Assembly: GCF_032108445.1 (NCBI RefSeq)
Contig: NZ_CP134876.1
Span: 5,704,001 to 5,768,000, forward strand
Direction: 5' to 3'
DNA from: Micromonospora halotolerans
Lineage (GTDB): Bacteria; Actinomycetota; Actinomycetes; Mycobacteriales; Micromonosporaceae
DNA length: 64,000 nt
Numbering within the stretch: the stretch's first letter is position 1; each line of letters starts with the position of its first letter. A program made the translations under genes and the position numbers. The notes below the pieces were generated by a model that did not search any database, was not told where the DNA came from, and saw nothing but the letters and a program-made list of their open reading frames with translations. Of the stretch, positions 1 to 7,892 are shown one piece after another.

Positions 1-717
1 GCCTGGTGGGCCGGGCCGGACGACCGGGCGCCGCTGGTGTTGGACTGGTTCGACTTCACCGACGCGCAGGCGGCCGTGGAGTTGCTGCGCGCGGCGCCGC
101 TGCGCACCGAGTACTCGATCCTGCTCCCGTGCGGCTGGCGCCGGGATCCCGCGGTGCGCGCCCAGGCGCAGGCCCGCATCGACGCCGCGACGGCGGCCGG
201 CATGCGGGTGCTGGTCGAGCGGTACCGCTACCACTGGACGCCCGGGTGCGGCCTGCCGGCCCGGCCGGGCCGGCTGGAGTTCCGGCCCGAGCCGGACGAC
301 GCGGTGATCCTGGACGTGCTGTGCCGCATCGGCGAGGGCAGCCTGGACGCCCACTTCCGGGCCGCGGCCGCCGCGCACGGCCCGCTGGCGGCGGCGCGGG
401 AGGGCCTGGACCTGCTGCGGTGGATGCCCAGCCCCCGCGACTGGTGGCGGATGGCGTTCACGCCGGGTGGGGAGCCGGTCGGGCTGGTCGTGCCGGCCCG
501 CAACCAGACCCACCACGTCGTGGGGTTCGTCGGCGTGCTGCCCGCCCAGCGCGGCCGCGGCTACGCCTACGACCTGCTGGTCGAGGGCACCCACCTGCTG
601 GTCGAGGCGGGCGCCGACGCGATCGTGGCCGCCACCGACCAGGGCAACGCGCCGATGGCGGCCACGTTCGCCCGCGCCGGCTACCCGGTCGAGTGGGAGC
701 GGATCGACCTGGTGTGA
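1..717 (+). CDS. GNAT family N-acetyltransferase (5' partial)
   Basis: The reading frame is open to the first base of the window, so the start lies upstream and only the C-terminal 238 residues are present. The acetyl-CoA-binding core is visible near residues 165-190, where VGVLPAQRGRGYAYDLL matches the V-x-P-x-x-R-G-x-G-x-A motif A of GNAT enzymes. It is followed by the usual 'GN.pm...F.r.Gy' segment (QGNAPMAATFARAGY). The acceptor substrate cannot be read from sequence. The gene converges on cydB across a strong shared terminator. An internal ATG/TTG could be misread as a start, but the upstream codons continue in frame with typical GC3 bias. Confidence 0.8.
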   Translation, partial: AWWAGPDDRAPLVLDWFDFTDAQAAVELLRAAPLRTEYSILLPCGWRRDPAVRAQAQARIDAATAAGMRVLVERYRYHWTPGCGLPARPGRLEFRPEPDDAVILDVLCRIGEGSLDAHFRAAAAAHGPLAAAREGLDLLRWMPSPRDWWRMAFTPGGEPVGLVVPARNQTHHVVGFVGVLPAQRGRGYAYDLLVEGTHLLVEAGADAIVAATDQGNAPMAATFARAGYPVEWERIDLV

Positions 718-723
718 GACGCC

Positions 724-760
724 CGCGGGGCCGGTGCGACCCCCTCGCACCGGCCCCGCG
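724..760. terminator. Bidirectional hairpin terminator
   Basis: A perfect 16-bp stem (724-739 with 745-760) closed by a CCCCC loop lies between the convergent acetyltransferase and cydB genes. It probably ends transcription from both sides. There is no U-tract, which is common in actinomycetes. Confidence 0.8.
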
Positions 761-781
761 TCACCCGCGCCCACAGGTCGC

Positions 782-1780
782 TCAGTGTTGCGGGATGTTC
801 TGTACCCCGATCCGCTTGCGGAACACCCAGTAGGTCCAGCCCTGGTAGGCCAGCACGATCGGGGTGAACACCACGGCCACCCAGGTCATGATCTTCAGGG
901 TGTAGGGGGTGGAGGCCGCGTTGGTGGCCGTCAGCGTGCCCGCGGCGTCGAGGGTGGACGGCAGCACGTTCGGGAACAGCGCGGCGAACAGGGTCGCCAC
1001 GGCCAGGGCGATGGCCACGGCCGTGCCGGTGAACGCCCAGCCCTCCCGGCGTACCCGGGCGGCGGCGACACCGGCGAGCAGGGCGAGGGCGGCGCCGACG
1101 GCGAGCACGACGGCGGCCGCGCTGGAGCGGATGCTCAGCGTCCAGGCCAGGAAGACCACCGCCACCACGGCGGTGCCGACACCGAGCTTGACGGCCAGCG
1201 CGCCGGCCCGCTCCCGGATGTCGCCGGCGGTCTTCAGGGCGAGGAACACCGCGCCGTGGGTGAGGAACAGGCCCAGGGTGGTCACCCCGCCGAGCAGGGC
1301 GTACGGGTGGAGCAGGTCGAGCAGGCCGCCGGCGTACTCGTGGTCGGCGCTCAGCGGCACGCCGCGCAGGATGTTGGCGAAGGCGACGCCCCACAGCACC
1401 GCGGGCACGGCCGAACCCCAGAAGATGGCCCGGTCCCAGCGGCGTTTCCAGGCCGCCTCGGGGCGCTTGTGCCGGTACTCGAAGGCCACCCCGCGGGCGA
1501 TGAGGGCGAGCAGGATCAGCAGCAGCGGCAGGTAGAAGCCGGAGAAGAGGGTGGCGTACCACTCGGGGAAGGCGGCGAACATGGCGCCGCCGGCGGTGAT
1601 CAGCCAGACCTCGTTGCCGTCCCAGACCGGGCCGATGGTGTTGATCAGGACACGGCGTTCCCGGTCGTCGCGGCCGAGCACGGGCAGCAGCATGCCGACG
1701 CCGAAGTCGAAGCCTTCGAGGACGAAGTAGCCGGTGAAGAGCACGGCGACGAGGAGAAACCAGATGGTGGTGAGTTCCAC
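782..1780 (-). CDS. cydB: Cytochrome bd ubiquinol/menaquinol oxidase subunit II
   Basis: This 332-residue integral membrane protein is the partner subunit of CydA in the high-affinity bd-type terminal quinol oxidase. The family signature near the N-terminus, GYFVLEGFDFGVGMLLP, is present and is followed by the conserved GPVWDGNEVWLI stretch. Multiple hydrophobic segments continue to the C-terminus. I chose the GTG at 1780 because a GGAG ribosome site sits 6 nt upstream and the protein then begins VELTTIWFLLV. It starts just inside the end of cydA (stop at 1795), so the two form an operon. No cydDC maturation genes follow; they must be elsewhere. Confidence 0.95.
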   Translation of the reverse strand: MELTTIWFLLVAVLFTGYFVLEGFDFGVGMLLPVLGRDDRERRVLINTIGPVWDGNEVWLITAGGAMFAAFPEWYATLFSGFYLPLLLILLALIARGVAFEYRHKRPEAAWKRRWDRAIFWGSAVPAVLWGVAFANILRGVPLSADHEYAGGLLDLLHPYALLGGVTTLGLFLTHGAVFLALKTAGDIRERAGALAVKLGVGTAVVAVVFLAWTLSIRSSAAAVVLAVGAALALLAGVAAARVRREGWAFTGTAVAIALAVATLFAALFPNVLPSTLDAAGTLTATNAASTPYTLKIMTWVAVVFTPIVLAYQGWTYWVFRKRIGVQNIPQH

Positions 1781-1794
1781 GGTGGGCTCCGGGG

Positions 1795-3204
1795 TCAGTA
1801 GGCGAACGCCAGCGGGCGCTCGGCGTCGTCGGTGTCGTCCTCGGCGGGCTGCGGGGTGACGTCGGGCACCCCGGCCTTCGCGTAGCGGAGCAGCAGCTTG
1901 AACTCGATCACCGCGAGGGTGGCGTAGATCAGGGTGAAGGCGGTGAACGAGGTGAGCACCTCGGTCAGCGAGACGCTGCGGGACACGCCGTTGCGGGTGA
2001 GCATCTCGCCGAAGACGATCCACGGCTGGCGGCCCATCTCGGTGAAGATCCAGCCGAAGGAGTTGGCCAGCAGCGGCAGGGCCGGCATGACCAGGCCGGC
2101 GCGCAGCAGCCACCGGCTGGTCGGGGTGCGGCCCTTGCGGTGGGTCCAGAGCACGAGCAGGGCGATCGCGGCGGCCGCCATCCCGAAGGCGATCATGAAG
2201 CGGAAGCTCCAGTAGGTGACCGGGATGATCGGGGTGTAGCTGCCGGCGCCGTACTGGCTGGCGTACTGGGCCTGCAGGTCGTTGATGCCGTGCACGGTGC
2301 CGTTCGGGTCGCCGGTGCCCAGGTACGACAGCAGGTGCGGGATCTTGATGGCGAAGATCTCCCGGCTGCCGTCGAGGCTGCCGACGGTGAGCACGGAGAA
2401 CGAGGCGGGGCTCTCGGTGGTGTAGAGGCCCTCGGCGGCGGCCATCTTCATCGGCTGCACCTGGGTCATGATCTTGCCCTGGATGTCGCCGGTGAACAGC
2501 ACCAGCGCCGCGGCCACCAGCACCACCCAGGAGCCGAACTTCGTGGCGAAACGGTAGGCGTCGGTGTCGGCGCCGGAGCCGCGGATGACGTGCCACAGCC
2601 CGACGGCCACGATCAGGGACCCGGCGACGAGGAACGCGCCGGCCAGGGTGTGCGGGAACGTGATCAGGGCGACCTTGTTGGTGAGCACCGCCACGAAGTC
2701 GGTCAGCTCGGCGCGGCCGGTGTCCGGGTTGATCCGGTAGCCGACCGGGTTCTGCATGAACGAGTTCGCGGCGAGGATGAAGTAGGCGGACAGGTTGGTG
2801 CCGATGGCCGCGGCCCAGATGGCGGCCAGGTGCAGCCGCTGGGGCAGCCGGTCCCAGCCGAAGATCCACAGGCCGATGAAGGTGGACTCCAGGAAGAACG
2901 CGACCAGGGCCTCGATCGCCAGGGGCGCACCGAAGATGTCGCCGACGAAGCGCGAGTAGTCCGACCAGTTCATGCCGAACTGGAACTCCTGGACGATGCC
3001 GGTGACCACGCCCATCGCGAAGTTGATCAGGAAGAGCTTGCCGTAGAACTTGGTGAGCTTGAGGTACCGCTCGCTGCCGGTGCGGTGCCACAGGGTCTGC
3101 AGGATGGCCACCAGCACGGACAGGCCGATGGTCAAGGGCACGAAGAGAAAGTGGTAGACGGTGGTGACACCGAACTGCCAGCGGGCGACGTCCAACGCGT
3201 CCAC
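1795..3204 (-). CDS. cydA: Cytochrome bd ubiquinol/menaquinol oxidase subunit I
   Basis: This 469-residue membrane subunit carries the haems and the quinol site. With the start at GTG 3204 it begins VDALDVARWQFGVTTVYHFLF, placing the first haem-ligand His at residue 18 as in characterised CydA. The GRQPW motif typical of CydA (TEMGRQPWIVFGEML) is present in the C-terminal half. A GGGGG ribosome site lies 6 nt before this GTG. An in-frame ATG at 3225 would add seven residues but lacks a ribosome site and would put coding sequence into the operator at 3225-3262. The enzyme reduces O2 under low oxygen or respiratory stress. Confidence 0.95.
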   Translation of the reverse strand: MDALDVARWQFGVTTVYHFLFVPLTIGLSVLVAILQTLWHRTGSERYLKLTKFYGKLFLINFAMGVVTGIVQEFQFGMNWSDYSRFVGDIFGAPLAIEALVAFFLESTFIGLWIFGWDRLPQRLHLAAIWAAAIGTNLSAYFILAANSFMQNPVGYRINPDTGRAELTDFVAVLTNKVALITFPHTLAGAFLVAGSLIVAVGLWHVIRGSGADTDAYRFATKFGSWVVLVAAALVLFTGDIQGKIMTQVQPMKMAAAEGLYTTESPASFSVLTVGSLDGSREIFAIKIPHLLSYLGTGDPNGTVHGINDLQAQYASQYGAGSYTPIIPVTYWSFRFMIAFGMAAAAIALLVLWTHRKGRTPTSRWLLRAGLVMPALPLLANSFGWIFTEMGRQPWIVFGEMLTRNGVSRSVSLTEVLTSFTAFTLIYATLAVIEFKLLLRYAKAGVPDVTPQPAEDDTDDAERPLAFAY

Positions 3205-3224
3205 CTGAAACCCCCAGCTGTGCA

Positions 3225-3262
3225 TACTACGAGACGTAGTAAATACTACTCGGCGTCGTAGC
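3225..3262 (-). promoter_or_regulatory. Tandem BlaI/MecI-like operators over the cydA promoter
   Basis: The first site (3225-3241) is a perfect inverted repeat, TACTACG-AGA-CGTAGTA. A second, imperfect copy follows at 3244-3262 (TACTAC-N8-GTAG). The ACTAC...GTAGT dyad resembles operators bound by BlaI/MecI-family repressors. On the minus strand each site contains TAGTAT, a plausible -10 element, only 20-40 bp from the cydA start, which fits steric repression. No BlaI-family gene is present in the window; the regulator assignment is inference. Confidence 0.65.
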
Positions 3263-3418
3263 AGGACGTGCAGGGCCACAGGGCCCGATCCGGTCCGGGA
3301 CCAATGACCCTGATCACCCTCCGGAAACCGGTCAGGATTCAAGAAGCGCCCGCCCGCGGCCGCTCCGTAGCGTGACCGGCGTGCACCTGATCAGCAGGTA
3401 CGGAGAAGGAGACAACGC

Positions 3419-3832
3419 ATGAAAGCCCACGTCAGCTCGATCCTCCTCGGCGTCAAGGACATGGAGCGGTCCAAGCGGTTCTACACCGAGGGTCTCGGCT
3501 GGAAGATCGCGCAGGACTACGGCGTCTCGGTGTTCTTCGCACCGGACGGCGGCTCGCCCGTCGGCTTCTACGGCCGCGACGGCCTGGCCGAGCAGGTGGG
3601 CGCCAGCCCGGAGGGCAGCGGCTTCAGCGGCCTGGTCCTCACCTACGTGGTCCGCAGCGAGGGGCGGATCGACGAGGTCATGGCGGAGGCCGAGAAGGCC
3701 GGCGCCACGATCCTCAAGCCCGCCGGTCCCCTGCCCTGGGGCGGGTACGGCGGCTCCTTCGCCGACCCGGACGGCTACATCTGGAGCCTCGGCTACAGCG
3801 CCCAGGGTGAGAACCAGCCCTACGCCGAATAG
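3419..3832 (+). CDS. VOC (glyoxalase/bleomycin-resistance) family protein
   Basis: This 137-residue single-unit vicinal-oxygen-chelate protein opens with the family pattern SSILLGVKDMERSKRFYTEG and ends with SFADPDGYIWSLGY, the usual metal-ligand Glu/aromatic strand being represented by 'DPDGYIW'. The family includes dioxygenases, isomerases and resistance proteins, so the substrate is unknown. The start ATG follows a strong purine-rich ribosome site (GGAGAAGGAGA). It stands alone, with cydA transcribed divergently upstream. Confidence 0.8.
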   Translation: MKAHVSSILLGVKDMERSKRFYTEGLGWKIAQDYGVSVFFAPDGGSPVGFYGRDGLAEQVGASPEGSGFSGLVLTYVVRSEGRIDEVMAEAEKAGATILKPAGPLPWGGYGGSFADPDGYIWSLGYSAQGENQPYAE

Positions 3833-3938
3833 TGCGGTCCGCCGGTGTCCTCCGCCGCCGTGGAGGACACCGGCCGCCGGCGGCGTACCCGGGATCGGTC
3901 GCCTCGCTCACCCTGGCGCGTGCGACCATCCAGCACTG

Positions 3939-4715
3939 ATGGACACCCCGACCACCCACTGGCGGGCGCCCCGGCTGTGGCGCGCCGCGCAACTGGCCGC
4001 CCGCGGCCTCGTCGGCCTGCTCGGCCGCCTCGAGGTCAGCGGCGACGTGCCGGAGGACCTGCGGCACGGGCCACTGATCCTGGCCGCCAACCACATCAGC
4101 CCCTTCGACCCCGTGGTGCTCGCCGCGGCCTGCCAGGCCCGCGGCATCCACCCGCGCATCATGGCCACCGGTGGGCTGTTCCGTGCCCCGGTGATCGGGT
4201 CGCTGATGCGCCGCGCCGGGCACATCCGCGTCGACCGCGGCACCCGCTCCGTGCACCACTCGCTGGAGATGGCCGCCGGCGCGGTGGCCGGCGGCTCGGT
4301 GGTGCTGGTCTACCCGGAGGGACGCATCGGCCTGGACCCCGGCATGTGGCCCGAACGGGGCAAGACCGGCGCCGCCCGGCTCGCCTTCGCCAGCGGCGCT
4401 CCCGTCGTCCCGGTCGCCCAGTGGGGCTCCCACGAGGTGCTGCCCTACCGGGCGCCGAAGGGCATGCTGCGCGGCCTCGCCCGCGCGGTGCTGCGGCGGC
4501 CGGTCATCCGGGTGCACTTCAGCGCCCCGGTGCTGCTGCGCGACCTGCACCCCGGCACCCCGGGCGCGGCGCGGCGGGCCACCGACCGGATCATCGACGC
4601 GATCACCGACGACCTCGCGCCGCTGCGCCCCGACGAGCCGGTCCGCCCCCGCCACGTCGACCCGGGCCGGCCGCTGGACACCAGCCGGTCGCACCGCCGC
4701 CGGCTGGCAGGATGA
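3939..4715 (+). CDS. 1-acyl-sn-glycerol-3-phosphate acyltransferase (PlsC-like)
   Basis: This 258-residue protein has the acyltransferase block I motif NHISPFD (NHx4D, residues about 51-57) and the block III motif YPEGRIG, both diagnostic for LPLAT/PlsC enzymes that acylate lysophosphatidate or a related acceptor at the membrane. A hydrophobic N-terminal stretch precedes block I. ATG 3939 is preferred because the frame upstream is Arg/Pro-rich and lacks family similarity. It ends 4 nt before the next gene, so the two are probably co-transcribed. The precise acceptor is unknown. Confidence 0.85.
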   Translation: MDTPTTHWRAPRLWRAAQLAARGLVGLLGRLEVSGDVPEDLRHGPLILAANHISPFDPVVLAAACQARGIHPRIMATGGLFRAPVIGSLMRRAGHIRVDRGTRSVHHSLEMAAGAVAGGSVVLVYPEGRIGLDPGMWPERGKTGAARLAFASGAPVVPVAQWGSHEVLPYRAPKGMLRGLARAVLRRPVIRVHFSAPVLLRDLHPGTPGAARRATDRIIDAITDDLAPLRPDEPVRPRHVDPGRPLDTSRSHRRRLAG

Positions 4716-4719
4716 TCAC

Positions 4720-5292
4720 ATGCCTCGCCGCCTCGCCCTGATCGCCCTGGTGCTGCTCGTCGCCGGCGCCCTCGGATACGCCGGGCTGCGGATCGCGTAC
4801 CACCGGGCCAAGGACCAGCGGGACGTCGTCAGCCTGACCGGGCTGTCGCCGTGGCCACGGGAGCAGCTGCTGATCCCCGACGGGTCGGCCCGCCCCGGCA
4901 ACGTCGCCTGGGTGGACCGGGGCGGCGTGGAGGTGGCCTACCAGCTGGACACCGGCGACGGCCGGACTGTGCCGGTGGTCTGGGGGCTGCGCGTCCCGCA
5001 ACCCGACACGGGGTTGCCCGAGGGGGTCGACTGCGGCTCGCCCCGGCTGCGGACCTGCACCGACCTGGGTGGCGGCGAGACGCTGATCGTGTCCCACGAG
5101 ACCGACAACAGCGACCCCGCCACCGCCCTCTACCGGGCCGACGGCGGCCGGGTGCGGGCCGTCGAGGTGCAGGGACCCGACCCCGTCGAGGTCGCCGCGC
5201 TGCGCGCCGCCCTGGACCGGGTGCACCGGCCCACCGACGCCGAACTGCTGGAGCTGCTGCGCCACGAGGGCTACCGGACCGACTGGAGCTGA
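4720..5292 (+). CDS. Hypothetical membrane-anchored or secreted protein
   Basis: I do not recognise this 190-residue protein. It begins with two arginines and a hydrophobic stretch of roughly 20 residues (about 5-25), consistent with a signal anchor. A soluble, probably extracytoplasmic domain follows, containing two cysteines close together (VDCGSPRLRTC) that could form a disulphide. An AGGATGA ribosome site overlaps the end of the upstream acyltransferase gene, indicating an operon. No catalytic motif is apparent. Confidence 0.6.
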   Translation: MPRRLALIALVLLVAGALGYAGLRIAYHRAKDQRDVVSLTGLSPWPREQLLIPDGSARPGNVAWVDRGGVEVAYQLDTGDGRTVPVVWGLRVPQPDTGLPEGVDCGSPRLRTCTDLGGGETLIVSHETDNSDPATALYRADGGRVRAVEVQGPDPVEVAALRAALDRVHRPTDAELLELLRHEGYRTDWS

Positions 5293-5351
5293 TGCGCCGA
5301 ATCGCCGCCCCACCCGCCCGGACGGTGAGACCGTGGCGGCAGGAGGTACCC

Positions 5352-6194
5352 GTGAGCGCACCCACCGTGCTGATCACCGGCACGTCCACCGGCATCGGCC
5401 TGGAGACCGCCGTGGGCGCGGCCCGCGCCGGCTGGCGCACCGTCGCCACCCTGCGCGATCCCGCCCGCGCCGACCGGCTGCGCGCCGCCGCCGACGCCGC
5501 CGGGGTCGGCGACCTGCTGGAGGTACGCCGGCTCGACGTGGTCGACCAGGCCGAGGCCGCCGCCTGCGTGGCCGAGGTGGTCGCCCGCCACGGCCGCCTC
5601 GACGCGGTGATCAACAACGCCGGCGCCGGGCACGTCGGCACCCTCGAACGGGAGACCGTCGACGTCGTCCGGGCCGTCATGGAGGTCAACTTCTTCGGTG
5701 TCCTGCACGTCACCCGGGCCGCGCTGCCGCACCTGCGCGCCACCCGGGGACGGCTGATCACCGTGACCAGCGTCGGCGGGGTCGTCGGGCAGCCGTTCAA
5801 CGAGGCGTACTGCGCGGCGAAGTTCGCCGTCGAGGGCTTCATGGAGAGCCTCGCCCCGGTCGCCGCCACCCTCGGGGTCAGCGTCACCGTGATCGAGCCG
5901 GGCGCCGTGGCCAGCGAGTTCGTCGCCAACGTCGGCCTCGACGCCGAGGCCGCGGTCGCCGCCGCCGGCGTGTACGGGCCGGCGCTGCGCGCGTACCTGG
6001 ATCGCACCGCCGCCGCGTTCGCCGGCGCCCAGTCGCCGGCGGACGCCGCCGCCGCGGTGGTGGCGACGCTCGTCGACCCGGAGCCCGCGCCCCGGGTGCA
6101 GACCTCTCCCGCCGCCCGGCAGTTCGTCGGTGTCAAGCTGGCCGACCCGGACGGGCTCGGGGTGACCGCGCTGACCGCCGGGTGGGTGCGCTGA
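5352..6194 (+). CDS. Short-chain dehydrogenase/reductase (SDR)
   Basis: This 280-residue classical SDR has the cofactor motif TGTSTGIG (TGxxxGxG, near residue 9), NNAGAG at the adenine-side strand and the catalytic YxxxK (YCAAK) after a serine-containing TSVGG segment. It should reduce or oxidise a carbonyl/alcohol with NAD(P)(H); the substrate is unknown. GTG 5352 is chosen because AGGAGG lies 6 nt upstream. A roughly 60-nt gap separates it from the preceding hypothetical gene on the same strand, so it may be read from the same transcript. Confidence 0.85.
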   Translation: MSAPTVLITGTSTGIGLETAVGAARAGWRTVATLRDPARADRLRAAADAAGVGDLLEVRRLDVVDQAEAAACVAEVVARHGRLDAVINNAGAGHVGTLERETVDVVRAVMEVNFFGVLHVTRAALPHLRATRGRLITVTSVGGVVGQPFNEAYCAAKFAVEGFMESLAPVAATLGVSVTVIEPGAVASEFVANVGLDAEAAVAAAGVYGPALRAYLDRTAAAFAGAQSPADAAAAVVATLVDPEPAPRVQTSPAARQFVGVKLADPDGLGVTALTAGWVR

Positions 6195-6196
6195 GC

Positions 6197-6565
6197 TCAG
6201 CCGGCGGCGCCCAGCCGGGCGTCCAGCGCGGCCAGGTCGGGCACGAACCAGATGTGGTCGTGGCGGTTCGATTCGGCCACCAGGGCCCGCAGCGCGCCGC
6301 TGGCCGCCAGGTGCGCGGAGATGTCGCCGACGACGACCAGCCGCATCCGGTAGTTGACGAACTTCTGCATGACGTCCCCGGCGAGGCGGGTGCCCAGGGA
6401 GAAGAAGCTCGGGTCGAGCCGGCCGGCGGGCACGGCGACCACCTCGGCGCCGCCGAAGGCCGCGCCGATCAGGTCCAGGGCCGCCTCGGTGGTGGCCACC
6501 GGCGGGCCGGCCGGGTCGCAGACCAGCACCGGCACCCCGGCCCGCTCCTCCAGCACGTCAGGCAT
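6197..6565 (-). CDS. DUF4180 domain protein
   Basis: This 122-residue protein fits DUF4180 over its whole length (VLVCDPAGPPVATTEAALDLIG near the N-terminus, KFVNYRMRLVVVGDIS in the middle, SNRHDHIWFVPDL near the end). The biochemical role of the family is unknown. Its ATG overlaps the stop of the upstream DNA-binding gene by 8 nt, so the two are translationally coupled, a pairing that suggests regulator and effector or regulator and ligand sensor. It converges tail to tail with the SDR, only 2 nt apart. Confidence 0.8.
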   Translation of the reverse strand: MPDVLEERAGVPVLVCDPAGPPVATTEAALDLIGAAFGGAEVVAVPAGRLDPSFFSLGTRLAGDVMQKFVNYRMRLVVVGDISAHLAASGALRALVAESNRHDHIWFVPDLAALDARLGAAG

Positions 6566-7010
6566 CGCCGGTCTCCTTCCCGATGAGCAGGTCGTTGCCG
6601 CCGGCCAGCACGGCGTCGACCAGGCGCAGCAGGTCGGCGGTGGCGGCGGCGTCGCCCAGGATCACGATCTTCATACGGTGGCGTTCCTCGTCGTGGACGG
6701 TCTGCACGCGCAGCGGGCGGGCGGGGTCGTGCTGGGTGTTGACGCCGGCCAGCACCAGCGTGGCCAGGCGGTCGGCCGCGGCCCGGTCGACCCCGTCGAC
6801 CTGCACGATGCTCGACACCTCCACCGCGGGCGGGCCGGCCGCCGGGGCCGGTCGGCCGGTCAGCGCGTCCAGGTCGGCGCGGGCGATCCGGTACTGCTTG
6901 CCGATCCGCACGGCGCGCAGCCGGCCGTCGCGGATGTAGCCGCGCACGGTGCGCACGTGCAGCCCGAGCAGCTCCGCCACCTGCTCCACCGAGTACATGT
7001 CATTCCCCAT
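6558..7010 (-). CDS. Excisionase/MerR-type helix-turn-helix DNA-binding protein
   Basis: This protein of about 150 residues has an N-terminal excisionase-like winged HTH (YSVEQVAELLGLHVRTVRGY, then GRLRAVRIGKQYRI). Its C-terminal domain of about 90 residues has the pattern of a small alpha/beta sensor. Such proteins usually act as transcription factors rather than phage excisionases. ATG 7010 is used, but ATG 6998 (MYSVEQ) has a better-spaced GGGGA ribosome site and is equally plausible. It is the first gene of a pair with DUF4180 and diverges from the phosphodiesterase gene. Confidence 0.75.
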   Translation of the reverse strand: MGNDMYSVEQVAELLGLHVRTVRGYIRDGRLRAVRIGKQYRIARADLDALTGRPAPAAGPPAVEVSSIVQVDGVDRAAADRLATLVLAGVNTQHDPARPLRVQTVHDEERHRMKIVILGDAAATADLLRLVDAVLAGGNDLLIGKETGDA

Positions 7011-7109
7011 CGCTCCCCATGCTAGCGCCAATGCGGAACGATAGGGAACTTCGTTACCGCGACGCCGGCCGGTCACCCGGACGCCACCCCCGCCCGGCAT
7101 ACTTCCGGC

Positions 7110-7877
7110 GTGCAGCCCCGTCACGGCTACCTCGACGCCCCCGCGCCACTGGCCTTCGCCCACCGCGGCGGCGCGGCCGAGGGCGACGAGAACACCGCCG
7201 CCGCGTTCGCCCGCGCCATCGCCCTGGGCTACCGCTACGTGGAGACCGACGTGCACGCCACCGCCGACGGCGTACCGGTGATCTTCCACGACGCCACCCT
7301 GCGCCGGCTCACCGGCGAACCCGGCCGCATCGGCGACCTGCGCTGGGCCGACCTGGCCTCGGTACGCGTCGGCGGCGCCGCTGTGGTGCCCCGCCTCGAC
7401 GAGGTCCTCGGCGCCTGGCCCGAGGTCCGCTTCAACGTCGACGTCAAGTCCGACGGCGGTGTCGTCCCGACCGTCGACACGGTGGCCCGCACCGGGGCCG
7501 GCGACCGGGTGCTGCTCGCCTCGTTCAGCGACGCCCGGCTGGCCCGGTTGCGGGCGCTGGCCGGGTCGAAGGTCGCCACCAGCCTCGGCATGCGCGGCGT
7601 GGCCCGGCTGCGGATGGCCTCCCTGCACGGGCGGCCCATGCGGCTGCCCCCGTCGGTGGTCGCCGCCCAGGTCCCCGTCCGGTACGGGCGCCTGCCCGTG
7701 GTCGACCGGCGGTTCCTCACCTACTGCCACCGCCTCGGGTTGCAGGTGCACGTCTGGACGATCGACGAACCCGCCGAGATGCACGAGTTACTTGATCTTG
7801 GGGTGGATGGCATCATGACCGATCACGTCGGCGTGCTGCGCGACGTCTACCGCAGCCGCGGCCACTGGGCCGCCTGA
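7110..7877 (+). CDS. Glycerophosphodiester phosphodiesterase
   Basis: This 255-residue GDPD-family TIM barrel hydrolyses glycerophosphodiesters to glycerol-3-phosphate and an alcohol. The catalytic and metal residues are all visible: AHRGG and ENT near the N-terminus, ETDVH (the metal-binding E-x-D) and FHD (general acid/base His), with the C-terminal VHVWTID and DGIMTD strands. There is no signal peptide, so it is probably cytoplasmic. GTG 7110 is the first in-frame start matching the family N-terminus. The next gene begins 15 nt downstream, suggesting co-transcription. Confidence 0.9.
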   Translation: MQPRHGYLDAPAPLAFAHRGGAAEGDENTAAAFARAIALGYRYVETDVHATADGVPVIFHDATLRRLTGEPGRIGDLRWADLASVRVGGAAVVPRLDEVLGAWPEVRFNVDVKSDGGVVPTVDTVARTGAGDRVLLASFSDARLARLRALAGSKVATSLGMRGVARLRMASLHGRPMRLPPSVVAAQVPVRYGRLPVVDRRFLTYCHRLGLQVHVWTIDEPAEMHELLDLGVDGIMTDHVGVLRDVYRSRGHWAA

Positions 7878-7892
7878 ACCTCGAGGACCCCG

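Noticed and set aside
782..3091. One 769-codon minus-strand frame spanning cydB and part of cydA
   Set aside because: Its N-terminal half is an out-of-frame shadow of cydA; cydA and cydB motifs lie in two frames with separate starts and ribosome sites.
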